DNA from: Roseiarcus sp963696665
Lineage (GTDB): Bacteria; Pseudomonadota; Alphaproteobacteria; Rhizobiales; Beijerinckiaceae
Assembly: GCA_963696665.1 (NCBI GenBank)
Contig: CAVOLE010000005.1
Coordinates: 372,001 to 436,000, forward strand
Length of the DNA: 64,000 bases
Direction: 5' to 3'
Position 1 is the first letter of the stretch; each line of letters begins with the position of its first letter. Of the stretch, positions 1 through 9,063 are shown piece by piece. The notes under the pieces were generated by a model. The model had not been told where the DNA came from and made no database searches. It saw nothing but the letters and a program-made list of their open reading frames with translations. Made by a program: the position numbers and the translations under genes.

Positions 1-44
1 TTTGCTGTCGAGCGTCATCCTCGGCTCGCTCCTGGGCGCTGGCG

Positions 45-1107
45 TCAGCCCCAAGCGGGGGCGTCCCAATTCCGCAGCCAACTGATGAACATCAGGAAGG
101 CCACAGCCGAAAGGCTGATGGAGACGGTTCCAAACAGGAAGCCCTCGAGATGTCGAAGAGTGACGGCTGCGACCGCAGGGCCGCCAACACGCAGCGCTTC
201 TCCGATGGTCGCGGCCCAACTGCCGAGAAGCAGCAATTCTCCGACGATCGCAGCCCGACTGACCCGGCGCGCCCACATGACCTTGCTAGCCGATGCGAAC
301 TTTTTGCCCCGGCTTGAACGCCTCGTGTCTTCCGCCCAGACGAAGGCCGTGGCGAACACGATGGCTAACGGAGCGGTCCAGGCAAGGGCGCGGAGGACAT
401 TGAAATCGGCCTGCAAGGGAAAGCTCCAGGCCGCCAAGGACAGATTGATCGCCGCAAGGAGGTGAGCGCACACGCCAAGAAGGCGAGGCGGCCAGTAGAG
501 CCAGCGCTCATCGCCTCTGAGCACGCGGCTGTTTGCGCTTGTCTGCGGGATTTGCGCGCCACCCGAAGGAGGGGCAAGGAGGACGCCGTTTTTGAGGCCG
601 CGGTCGATCCCGAGCCTCGCCGTATGCCACGTGTTCGCGGCCCAATAAAAAAGCGAAACGAATACGAAAATGATCGGCAGAACATAGCGCTCGCCAAGCA
701 GGCTCAGGCCGAGTTCGCGACCTTGGTCGTTGAAGAACAGAAGATAGGCGGCCGCTGCGATGACGACGACCGGCCTCCACATGGCGGCAACGGCCTTCAG
801 GAAGTCCCCAGCGCAACAGCGCCTTGAGCACGACCAAGCACAGGGCGCCGGCACCGACCCAGATCCCGAACCCGAGGAAGAGTCCTTTCCAACTCGTCGT
901 ATCCGGGTGCAAATGAAGCCAGCCCGTTACTTTTGGCGAGAAAAGGCGCGCGTTGAGAATCCATGAGCCGACGCCAATTAGCAGCAGGATCAGCATGAAG
1001 CTCACGAAGCGTGAGACGCGGTAGCTCAATAAGCGTGAGATCCGGGGAAAACCCACGGCCCTGGAGAACACACCCTCGGCGCTCCCCCGCAAAGGCAAAA
1101 TCGCCAT
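45..1107 (-). CDS. Polytopic membrane protein, frame broken by 1-nt indel
   Basis: I do not recognise the family. Two minus-strand reading frames join into one protein of about 353 residues with roughly eight hydrophobic segments. The N-terminal frame carries two, including one rich in L/I after residue 35. The second frame, from about 810 down to the stop at 45, carries the other six. The frame changes at a run of four G (plus-strand C at 806-809); reading it as three G restores one continuous protein (RWDFLKAV across the joint). The ATG at 1107 is preceded by GGGAGG at good spacing and is preferred over the TTG at 1122. No soluble domain, catalytic motif or informative neighbour points to a function. 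The indel is probably a sequence error. Confidence 0.6.
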
Positions 1108-1690
1108 GACCCCTCCCGTCAAAAAACTGTTTCAGGCTATGAAATCAGGCGCGCTGGCGTCCACCCCCGGTTTCCACGGACCAAATTGCGACGCATACCA
1201 GGAAGAATGCTGGCTACAATATCTCAAAATGCGCAAGGGCGCTGTGATCCTGCTCACACGGATTTCACCAATTAAAACAGTTTCTTCGTCAGGGTACGCA
1301 AATGCGGTACGAAAGAGAACTCTCGAACACTCGACATTTGGTTGCGCAAAGCGGAAACCGCCGCTATCATCATCGGCAATGGCGAATTCGATCGCCGGTC
1401 CGCGCCGGCCCGGCAATGGTGGAAGAAAGGAGCGGAAGACCGTTGACGAGCGCACCCAAAATCCCAGAACGCAACCTCAGATAGAAGCGCCGAATTTTCT
1501 GATTTTCTCCGGTCGTAACCCATTGAAAAGGCTCGATTCGGAAAATAAACGCTAGTAAACGCTAGCTATTTTACTAGCGCTTACTAGGGTTTATGCTCAT
1601 TTAGCGTGCGTTTATGCGCGTTTATTTGCGCGGACTCGCGCCACCAGGTTGCATCCGCCGCCTCCACGCGGCGTCGCGCGGCGGCGCCGG
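1108..1690. other. Intergenic region, no supported gene
   Basis: No open frame here resembles a known protein. Positions 1514-1541 hold one copy of the conserved 28-bp box described under the dispersed repeat. It is followed at 1542-1625 by A/T-rich iterations such as AAACGCTAGT and AAACGCTAGC. The region lies downstream of the alanine dehydrogenase gene. Confidence 0.5.
1514..1625 (-). repeat. Dispersed composite repeat, copy A
   Basis: The conserved 28-bp box occupies 1514-1541. On the minus strand it reads CCGAATCGAGCC followed by TTTTCAATGGGTTACG. The tandem part next to it (1542-1625) differs in sequence from the other copies but keeps the design: two 10-bp units (AAACGCTAGT, AAACGCTAGC), then further GTTTAT-rich iterations at 10-12 bp spacing. 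Confidence 0.6.
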
Positions 1691-2814
1691 TCACGCCGCG
1701 AGCACGGTCTCGGCCGGGCGTGTAGGCGAGGCCGTGCGCAGCGGCGACCGGCTCGCAGGTCAGCTTGCCGTCGTGCACGTTGAGGCCCGCGCGCAGGTGC
1801 GGGTCGTCCTTGAGCGCCTTGCGCCAGCCCTTGTCGGCGAGCGCCAGGGCGAACGGCAGGGTCGCGTGGTTAAGCGCGAAGGTCGAGGTGCGGGCGACGG
1901 CGCCTGGCATGTTGGCGACGCAATAATGGACGATGCCGTCCACGACATAGGTCGGATGCGAATGGGTGGTCGGCTTCGACGTCTCGACGCAGCCGCCCTG
2001 GTCGATGGCGATGTCGACGATGACGGCGCCCGGACGCATGGTCTTGAGCATGTCGCGGGTGATGAGCTTGGGCGCGGCGGCGCCCGGCAACAGCACCGCG
2101 CCGATGACGAGATCGGCGTTCTTGACGAGGTCGGCGATCGAGGCGCGGGTCGAATAGACGGTGCGCAAAGCCGAGCCGAACTCGGCCGAGAGCCGCTTCA
2201 AGGCCTCGTGCGAGCGGTCGACGACCGTGACGGAGGCCCCCATGCCGACCGCGATGGTCGCCGCATGGGTGCCCGACTACGCCGCCGCCGAGCACCAGCA
2301 CATCGGCCGCCGCGCACGCCCGGCACGCCGCCGAGCAGCACGCCGCGCCCGCCCTGCGCCTTTTCGAGCGCATGCGCGCCCGACCTGCGGCGCGAGGCGC
2401 CCGGCGACCTCGGACATGGGGGTCAGCAGCGGCAGGCCGCCATGCGGCGCCGGTCACCGTCTCATAGGCGATGCAGGTCGCGCCCGAGGCGATGAGGTCG
2501 CGCGTCTGCTCGAGATCCGGCGCGAGATGCAGGTAGGTGAACAGGATCTGCCCGCGTTTGAGGAGCTTGCGCTCTTGCTTGAGCGGCTCCTTGACCTTCA
2601 CGACCATCTCCGCTTCAGCGAACACCTCCGGTCCAGTCGGGACGATCTTCGCTCCGGCGCGGACATATTCCTCGTCCGGAGAGCCGGAGCCGAGGCCGGC
2701 CGAGCTCTCGACGATGACGCCATGCCCGTGATGGACGAGCTCGGCGACCGCGGCCGGGGTCATGCCGACGCGGAACTCGTTGTCCTTGATCTCCTTGGGA
2801 ACGCCGACGAGCAT
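1691..2814 (-). pseudogene. ald: Alanine dehydrogenase, five 1-nt frame breaks
   Basis: The product is the NAD-dependent L-alanine/pyruvate oxidoreductase. The start is clear: ATG at 2814 behind GGAGG, giving MLVGVPKEIKDNEFRVGMTP, the conserved Ald N-terminus. The Rossmann motif DVLVLGGGVVG and the segments VTVVDRSHEAL and PGAVIVDIAIDQGG are present but fall in different frames. I can restore a 372-residue protein, the usual family length, by removing one base at each of five places: near 2447, in GGG runs near 2380, 2309 and 2265, and in a CCC run near 1716. The natural C-terminus would then be ...AYTPAETVLAA with TGA at 1691-1693. Five homopolymer expansions in a well-conserved gene suggest sequencing error, but true decay cannot be excluded from one sequence. 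Confidence 0.85.
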
Positions 2815-2986
2815 GGGAATACCTCCGGAAGCGCGCTTTGAAACCGATCGCACGAGGTTATCGCAGGAAATTCGCCGGGGGGACACTCGCTTTGGCTCGT
2901 GCCCGGTCTCTCTGTTATAAGCGGCTTTCAACTCGGCTCGCGGCGCTAATGCCCTGAATCCGCGAGCCATTCAGAGAGGGAAGCGC

Positions 2987-3844
2987 ATGCGTTCGATCGG
3001 ACGGCTCAAAGCGTTGGCCTTCGTGATCGGCGTGGCGCTGGCTTTGGGATCAGCCGACGCCGCAGCTCTCGATAAGGTGGGCCATGACAAGGCGATCCGC
3101 CTCGCCTTTCGCGACGACGCGCCGCCGTTCTCGTTCACCGACGAGGCGGGCCTGCCTGCCGGCTTCATGGTGGATCTCTGCCGTTCGGTCGCCAAGCATA
3201 TCGGCGAAGAGCTCAACATCAACGATCTCAAGGTCGCTTATGTGCTGGTGACCGCCGAGAACCGCTTCGATGCGATCGTAAACGGCAAGGCCGACCTTCT
3301 CTGCGAGCCGACGTCGGAGACGCTTGCCCGCCGCAAGCAGGTCGACTTCTCGATTCCGACCTTCGTCGACGGGGCGAGCCTGCTTGTCGGCGCCGATGGG
3401 CCCGGCAACTTCGCGGCGCTCGCCGGCAAGAAGATCGGGGTTCTGGCCGGCACGACGACCGAAGAGAGCCTGCGCAACATGCTGGCGAGCGCCGGTCTCG
3501 TGGCGGAAGTCACGCCGGCGAAGACCCACCTGGAGGGGCTCGCCATGCTCGAAAAGGGTGAGATCGTCGCCTATTTCGCCGATCGGGCGATCCTCTCCTA
3601 TCTCGCTTCCAAGAGCAGCGACCCGAGCAAGCTGCGTCTCGCCGACAACTATTTCTCTCTCGAACCCTATGCTCTGGCGCTGCCCCATGGCGACGAGGAT
3701 TTCCGGCTCGCGGTCGATCGGGCGCTGAGCCATATCTATCGCTCGGGCGAGATCGCGATCATTTTCGCCCACACCTTCGGCAACGCAATGCAGCCAAGCG
3801 ACATCTTGAAGACCCTTTATTCCGTTTCGGCGTTGCCCGATTGA
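2987..3844 (+). CDS. Amino-acid ABC transporter substrate-binding protein (SBP family 3)
   Basis: This is a 285-residue periplasmic binding protein. Residues 1-26 form a Sec signal peptide (basic start, LAFVIGVALALG core, cleavage near SADA-AA). The family-3 fold follows: an AIRLAFRDDAPPFSF first strand, a FMVDLCRSVAKHIG helix, the NRFDAIVNGKADLLCEP hinge region and SIPTFVDGASLLVG. No permease or ATPase gene lies nearby, so it is an orphan. It could serve a distant polar amino-acid transporter or act as a sensor or scavenging protein. The start ATG follows GAGAGGGAAGC. Its ligand cannot be told from the sequence. Confidence 0.85.
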   Translation: MRSIGRLKALAFVIGVALALGSADAAALDKVGHDKAIRLAFRDDAPPFSFTDEAGLPAGFMVDLCRSVAKHIGEELNINDLKVAYVLVTAENRFDAIVNGKADLLCEPTSETLARRKQVDFSIPTFVDGASLLVGADGPGNFAALAGKKIGVLAGTTTEESLRNMLASAGLVAEVTPAKTHLEGLAMLEKGEIVAYFADRAILSYLASKSSDPSKLRLADNYFSLEPYALALPHGDEDFRLAVDRALSHIYRSGEIAIIFAHTFGNAMQPSDILKTLYSVSALPD

Positions 3845-3875
3845 AGCGGCGTTCCGTGGGTCAAAAGGAGCCGTC

Positions 3876-4124
3876 GTGACCGAGGGCAATCCAGACATCG
3901 CGACATTGCCGTTCGAAGCGGCGCTCGCGGAGCTCGAACAGATCGTCGATCAGCTGGAGAAAGGGGCGGTCGCGCTGGACGAGTCGATCCGGCTCTACGA
4001 ACGCGGCGAAGCCTTGAAGAAGCGCTGCGACGAACTGCTCAAGAACGCCGAAATGCGCATCGAGAAGATCACGCTTGGCGCGGATGGAGCGTTCAAGGGA
4101 GTGATCCCCCTCGACGACGATTGA
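3876..4124 (+). CDS. xseB: Exodeoxyribonuclease VII small subunit
   Basis: The 82-residue protein matches XseB in length and pattern: PFEAALAELEQIVDQLEKG, then ALDESIRLYERGEALKKRC, two helices that bind the large subunit XseA. Exonuclease VII degrades single-stranded DNA in repair and mismatch correction. The GTG start at 3876 is set by AAGGAG eight bases upstream. The partner xseA is not in the window, and the gene lies 31 bp after the binding-protein gene. The product is cytoplasmic. Confidence 0.92.
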   Translation: MTEGNPDIATLPFEAALAELEQIVDQLEKGAVALDESIRLYERGEALKKRCDELLKNAEMRIEKITLGADGAFKGVIPLDDD

Positions 4125-4304
4125 CCGCGGGCTCATTCGCATCGCGCGGCGGAAAGACTTGGGCCCCAAAACGCCGAACGGCGCATCCTGCTAAACGGCT
4201 TGTTAACGCCTTTGGCTTCAACTTGTTGAGCATTCCTTAATTCCTGTCCCGGCTTTCATCGCAAAACCGGGGCGGTCCTCTCAGGTCTGAACGCACGAAA
4301 GCCC

Positions 4305-4961
4305 ATGCGGACGATAGCGTTTGTAAGTCAGAAAGGCGGGTCCGGCAAAAGCACGATTGCTTCGTCCCTGGCCGTCGCGGCGCACGAAATGAAGGAGAAA
4401 GTCTGCGTCATCGATATGGACCCGCAGGGCTCGCTCATGAACTGGGCCAGGGTGCGCGCCGCCGGCGATATCGAGGTTCTCGCGTCTGGAGCGGCGCGGC
4501 TGCCAGCCTTGCTCGCCTCGCTCGAGCGCCGGGGCGTGACGCTTGCGCTCCTCGACACGCCTGGCGCGGAAGGCGCAGCGTCTTCGGCCGCGATGCAAGC
4601 CGCTGACCTGAATATCGTCCCGTCCCGCCCAAGCCTGTTCGATTTGCGGGCCAGCGCTCGAACGCGCGCGGCGCTCGAGGGGATCGGCGGCGAGTTTGTC
4701 TTTCTGCTCAACCAATGTCCGCTCGGCCAGCAAGCCGCCTGGGTTCAAGACGGCGTCGAGGCGCTCGAGGAAATGGGTAAGCTGATCTCGCCGCTGATCC
4801 TTGCGCGAGTCGAGTACCAGGAAGCCGCGCGCCGCGGCTCGGGGGTGACTGAGCTCAACCCATACAGCGCAGCCGCTGAGGAGATGCGCGGCCTTTGGCA
4901 GTCCATCGAGAGCAGGCTAGGGAGCGCCAAACTTGGACGCGCCGCGCGGAAGGCGGCGTAA
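4305..4961 (+). CDS. ParA-family ATPase, orphan
   Basis: This 218-residue protein is a small ParA/MinD-type ATPase without an N-terminal DNA-binding domain. The deviant Walker A motif KGGSGKST is at residues 10-17, with the signature lysine at position 10. IDMDPQGS gives the Walker A-prime aspartate and LALLDTPG the Walker B region. Such ATPases position DNA, polar proteins or protein clusters by gradient formation. No parB or partner gene is adjacent, and chromosomal parAB normally sits near gidAB, so this is a separate paralogue with unknown cargo. The start has only a weak ribosome-binding site. Confidence 0.8.
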   Translation: MRTIAFVSQKGGSGKSTIASSLAVAAHEMKEKVCVIDMDPQGSLMNWARVRAAGDIEVLASGAARLPALLASLERRGVTLALLDTPGAEGAASSAAMQAADLNIVPSRPSLFDLRASARTRAALEGIGGEFVFLLNQCPLGQQAAWVQDGVEALEEMGKLISPLILARVEYQEAARRGSGVTELNPYSAAAEEMRGLWQSIESRLGSAKLGRAARKAA

Positions 4962-5151
4962 GTTCGGGCAATCGAGTTCGGCTTGCGCTGGCGAAGGCAT
5001 CCGAGAGGCAATCCTACCTCTCCTCGCGCATAACGCGTCGCCCACCGGCTGAAAGTCGGCTGAAAGCGCTCGCGGTTGCGAAAAATTCGGGAACAGAATA
5101 GGAAATACCCATTGGGTCTAAGTCGGCCGTCTTTCGAGATCGCCGGCTTTC

Positions 5152-6025
5152 ATGACATTCCCCAAAGGGTTGCGTCTTCGCCTGGAGTTCGCCGCGTTGT
5201 GGCTGGCAATCGTCCTCGCGCGCGCGATGCCGGTGCAGACAGCGTCTTGGCTTTCCGGGAATATCTGGCGCCTCATCGCTCCGCGCCTCAGGCGACAAAA
5301 GCGTGCGCTTGCCAATCTTGAACTGGCGTTCCCCGAAAAGTCGCTTGGCGAGCGTAAGGCAATCGCCGCGGCGATGTGGGAAAATCTAGGGCGCACCTTC
5401 GCCGAAAGCTTTCGCATCAAAACGCTGACGGAGAGCGATCGAAATCGTCTTATTGAGCCAACGGAGGGTTTCGACGAAGCTGCGCGCGGCGCGAAGCCCT
5501 TCATCGTCTGCGGACTTCACTTGGGAAACTGGGAGATCCTGGCGCATGGGGGCCAGCGGCTCGGCGTTTCCCTCATCGGCGTCTACCAACGTTTGTCGAA
5601 TCCCCATATCGAGGCCATGCTGCACAGCATTCGCGTGCCGCTCTACAAGGCGGGTCTGACGCCTAAGACTTCCAGTGGCCGCACGGGCCCTCTTGCGCGC
5701 CATCAAAGCCGGCTCCTGCCCGTGCTTCCTCGCCGACCTCCGAGACGACAACGGACCGTTTGTGCCTTTCTTCGGGCAGCCCGCGCGGTCAACAGTCTTT
5801 CCCGCGCTCCTTGCCCGCATGACAGGTGTGCCTCTTTATGCGGGCGCCGCATTCCGCCAGCCTGGCTCGCGTTTCATCATCCGCATCGCCCCCATTTCGA
5901 TGCCTCGGACGAACAACAGCGCGGCGGACGCTCTCATCGCGACGCAAGCACTGCAGCGCCAGTACGAGGCCTTTATCCGCGAGGCGCCCGAACAGTGGAT
6001 GTGGGCGCACCGGAAGTGGGACTAA
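5152..6025 (+). CDS. LpxL/HtrB-type lysophospholipid acyltransferase, frame broken by 1-nt indel
   Basis: The family transfers acyl chains to lipid A precursors at the inner membrane. The first frame supplies a hydrophobic N-terminal helix (LEFAALWLAIVLARAM), FPEKSLGERKAIA, and the catalytic HX4E box as HLGNWE around residue 122. The second frame, from about 5678, continues with LLRAIKAGSCPCFLADLRDDNGPFVPFFG and ends EQWMWAHRKWD, the family C-terminus. Removing one G at 5677-5678 joins them into about 290 residues. The gene starts 190 bp after parA and runs towards degP. It could be LpxL or LpxM, and the sequence does not settle the acyl chain used. Confidence 0.8.
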
Positions 6026-6102
6026 TGGCGCTAGCGTCATCACGCATCGGGGAGGCGAGGTTTCGGACCGCCGGCTGCAATCCTATCTAAGTCAGGTTGC
6101 CT

Positions 6103-7491
6103 CTAGCCGCCGAGTTCGGTGCGGATGGTTTCACCGCCGCGCTGGATGGTCAGATCCCACAGCCGCGCGCGTTCCGCACACGCTTTCTCCAGGTCGCGGG
6201 TCGTTGCGATCTTCTGGCCGTTGACCGCGACGACGACGTCCCCTTTTTGCACCCCGACTGCGGCCGCGGTCGAATTGTCGCGCACCTTGGCGACCACCAC
6301 CCCCTCGGAAACGCCTTCGAGCGAAAGCTCCTCGGCGACCGCGGGCGACATGTTCATGACCTCCGCGCCCTCGAACGGCGAGCGGCTCTTGATGGTCAAG
6401 GCGTCGCGAGGCGGAATCTCCGGCGCGGCGGCGAGTTTGAGCGGCAAGGTCAGCGAGCGCCCATTCCGCAGGATCGACAGCCGCGCCGAGCCGCCGAGGG
6501 GCTTGACCGCGAGCCGGAAACCGACGCCCTCGGCGTCATCAACGCTTTGGTCGTCGACCGCGGTGATGAGGTCGCCGCGCTTGAGACCCGCGTCGGCTGC
6601 GGGACCAACCGGGGCGACCGTTACGACCAGCGCGCCCGTGGGCCGGTCGATGCCGAGATTGTCGGCGATATCCTTGGTCAAACTCTGCAGGGTGGCGCCG
6701 AGCCACGGGCGTTTGACGGTCGCGCCGCCATGCAGCGCCGCGGCGATGACGCTTTTGACCATGTTGACGGGGATGGCGAAGCCGATTCCGATGCTGCCGC
6801 CCGTGCGCGAGTAGATCGCGGAATTGATGCCGACCAACTTGCCGTCGAGATCGACCAGAGCGCCGCCCGAATTGCCGGGATTGATGGCGGCGTCGGTTTG
6901 AATGAAAAAGCCGTAATCGCTGATCCCGACCTGCGTGCGCGCGAGCGCCGAGACGATGCCCTGGGTCACGGTTTGCCCGACGCCGAACGGATCGCCCACG
7001 GCGATGACGAAATCGCCGACTTCGAGCGCGTCCGAGTCGCCTAGTTCGAGCACCGGGAAATCTTTGCCCCCCTTGAGCCTTAGCACTGCGAGATCCGTGC
7101 GTGGATCGCGCAGCACGATCTCGGCTTCAAATTCGCGCTTGTCCGAGAGCGCGACCTTCACCTGGGTCATGCCTTCGATGACGTGGTAGTTGGTGACGAC
7201 AAGACCCGACGGGTCCACGATGACGCCCGATCCGAGCGCTTTTGACACTCTGGACTCGTCGCCGCCGCCGAAAAACCGGCGAAAGATCGGATCGTCGAAC
7301 AGCGGGTTGCGCGGGGCCGTCTCGACCCGCGAAGCGTAGACGTTGACGACCGCGGGAGTGACCTTCTTCACCACCGGCGCGAAGGAGAGGCGCACCTGGC
7401 CTGGACTCTGCGGTGGCGCTTTGAGCGCTGTCTCGGCGAACGCGGCTCCCCATATGAACGTCAGGGCGAAAACGAGCGCCAGCCTGATCAA
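6103..7491 (-). CDS. degP: Periplasmic serine protease DegP/HtrA
   Basis: This trypsin-like protease-chaperone degrades misfolded envelope proteins. The catalytic triad is intact: H103 in NYHVIEG, D133 in DPRTDLAVL and S208 in PGNSGGAL. Two PDZ domains follow, roughly at residues 245-340 and 365-460 (ADAGLKRGDLITAV, AAVGVQKGDVVVAV). I place the start at TTG 7491, six bases after GGAGG, because this gives MIRLALVFALTFIWGAAFAE, a clean signal peptide. A longer frame to 7662 has no good ribosome-binding site and would overlap the divergent gene. At 462 residues it is typical for DegQ/MucD proteins. The 159-bp gap to the divergent gene must hold promoters for both. Confidence 0.9.
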   Translation of the reverse strand: MIRLALVFALTFIWGAAFAETALKAPPQSPGQVRLSFAPVVKKVTPAVVNVYASRVETAPRNPLFDDPIFRRFFGGGDESRVSKALGSGVIVDPSGLVVTNYHVIEGMTQVKVALSDKREFEAEIVLRDPRTDLAVLRLKGGKDFPVLELGDSDALEVGDFVIAVGDPFGVGQTVTQGIVSALARTQVGISDYGFFIQTDAAINPGNSGGALVDLDGKLVGINSAIYSRTGGSIGIGFAIPVNMVKSVIAAALHGGATVKRPWLGATLQSLTKDIADNLGIDRPTGALVVTVAPVGPAADAGLKRGDLITAVDDQSVDDAEGVGFRLAVKPLGGSARLSILRNGRSLTLPLKLAAAPEIPPRDALTIKSRSPFEGAEVMNMSPAVAEELSLEGVSEGVVVAKVRDNSTAAAVGVQKGDVVVAVNGQKIATTRDLEKACAERARLWDLTIQRGGETIRTELGG

Positions 7492-7650
7492 CCTGAACCT
7501 CCGATCTTTCCTGCGGGCCGCTGATATAGGCGGCCGTCCCTCGCAGTGCAAAGCATCGCGACGGTCGAGGGGCGAAACCCGGCCTGACCATCTGGCGAGG
7601 TGGGCGTCGGCTCCGTTGAAGGACATCTTAACGGGCAAAGGAGGTTCCCC

Positions 7651-8538
7651 ATGTCGGACCAACCCGCTTCTTCCGTTCTGACCGCTTTATCGACGGGGCT
7701 CGCCGCTCTCGTGCGCGACGTCGCGCCGAGCCTCGTCTCCGTCCAGTCCGGACGCTCGCGGCTTAGCGGCTTTTCCTGGCGCCCAGGGCTGATCGTCGCG
7801 GCCGAAAACGCGCTTCCCGACGACGACGAGCATTCGATCGTCGCGCATGACGGCGCGTCAACGCCGGCCCGCGTCGTCGGCCGCGATCCATCGACCGATG
7901 TCGCCCTCCTGCGGCTCGAGCGGAACGATCTGCCGAGAGCGCCGTCTGTGGCCGGAGCGCCGGCGGCCGGGGCGATCGCCATTGTGGCCGGCGCGCGCGA
8001 GGGCGCAGCGGCCGCGGCGCTCGGCATCGTGTCGTTCGTCGGTCCGCAATGGCGGAGCCTCCGCGGCGGCCTCATTGACGCGCGCGTCGAACTCGACGCT
8101 GCGCTTCAACGCTCAAGCGAAGGCGGCCTTGCGCTCGATGCGTCGGGCCAGGCCCTGGGCATGGCCGTTTTTGGCCCGCGGCGGCGCACGCTGGTCATTC
8201 CGATGGCGACGATCGACCGCGTCGCGGATGTACTGGCGACGAAGGGCAGGATCGCCCGCGGCTATCTCGGCCTTAGCCTGCAGCCGGTCAAGCTCGACGC
8301 CGGGGGGATCGGGGCGATGGCGACCAGCGTCGACCCCAAGGGACCCGGAGCCGCAGCGGGCGTCCGGCAGGGCGACATTATCGTGGCCTGGGACGGAGAG
8401 CCGATCCGCGGCGTCCACCAACTCGTGCGCAAGCTCGGACCCGACAGCGTCGGCGCGAACGTCAAGCTGACGCTGCGCCGAGGCGGCGAGCCGATCGAGA
8501 CGACCCTGACGATCGGCGAACGGCCTGAGAGCCAATGA
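7651..8538 (+). CDS. DegP-like pseudoprotease with PDZ domain, no signal peptide
   Basis: The 295-residue protein has the S1C protease fold followed by one PDZ domain (residues about 205-290, AAAGVRQGDIIVAWDG), but its active site is lost. In the alignment with the neighbouring DegP the histidine is N53 (IVAAENAL), the aspartate remains as D83 (DPSTDVALL), and the serine is E157 (RSSEGGLAL). It also lacks a signal peptide, so it is probably cytoplasmic. The ATG at 7651 follows AAAGGAGG. The stop overlaps the next start (ATGA), so it is cotranscribed with a LuxR-type protein. I infer a binding or regulatory role rather than proteolysis; the ligand of the PDZ domain is unknown. Confidence 0.8.
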   Translation: MSDQPASSVLTALSTGLAALVRDVAPSLVSVQSGRSRLSGFSWRPGLIVAAENALPDDDEHSIVAHDGASTPARVVGRDPSTDVALLRLERNDLPRAPSVAGAPAAGAIAIVAGAREGAAAAALGIVSFVGPQWRSLRGGLIDARVELDAALQRSSEGGLALDASGQALGMAVFGPRRRTLVIPMATIDRVADVLATKGRIARGYLGLSLQPVKLDAGGIGAMATSVDPKGPGAAAGVRQGDIIVAWDGEPIRGVHQLVRKLGPDSVGANVKLTLRRGGEPIETTLTIGERPESQ

Positions 8539-8900
8539 CCGACCAGGCGCCGGTGGTGATCGCGATGGCGATCGGCAAGCCGGAGCTTGCCGATCGGCTG
8601 TCAGCGCTTCTGGCCGATGTTCCGGGGGTGAGGCTCGCGGCGCCCGGCGAGCCCGCCGACGCGGCGCTCGTCATCCCCGACGAGCTTGAGCCGGGGCCTG
8701 ACGTCGCTTTGACGCCGCGCGAGCTCGACGTGCTGGCGCTCATCGCCGAGGGAGCGTCGAACAAGGCGATCGCGCGGCGTCTCGCGATCTCGGTTCACAC
8801 GGTGAAGTTCCACATCGCCTCGCTGCTCGATAAACTCGACGCGCAGGGTCGGGCAGAAGCCGTGGCGCAAGGCGCGCGGCTCGGCGCGATTAGGCTTTAA
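8535..8900 (+). CDS. LuxR-type HTH regulator lacking a full receiver domain
   Basis: The 121-residue protein ends in a complete LuxR/GerE helix-turn-helix: LTPRELDVLALIAEGASNKAIARRL followed by ISVHTVKFHIASLLDKLDAQ (residues about 58-105). The first 50 residues look like the first strands of a response-regulator receiver (VVIAMAIG, ADRLSALLADVPGV, AALVIPDE). They are too short and lack the phospho-acceptor aspartate context, so phosphorelay control is unlikely. It overlaps the pseudoprotease gene by four bases. Translational coupling suggests the two proteins work together, perhaps on the divergent degP promoter, but no target site is visible. Confidence 0.82.
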   Translation: MTDQAPVVIAMAIGKPELADRLSALLADVPGVRLAAPGEPADAALVIPDELEPGPDVALTPRELDVLALIAEGASNKAIARRLAISVHTVKFHIASLLDKLDAQGRAEAVAQGARLGAIRL

Positions 8901-9063
8901 GCGACCCGGCGGATCGGCTTGCGATTGGGGGAGGGATAGACGCGCGAAAAGCTACGCGCCCTCGCTCACGTCTCATCCAGCCAACTGGGAAAAAGGCGCG
9001 CGCCCGCCCCGGGGCGATCAGGCTTCAGGCTCGCGATCCCCGCACGCCGTTCCGGTCGCCGCG

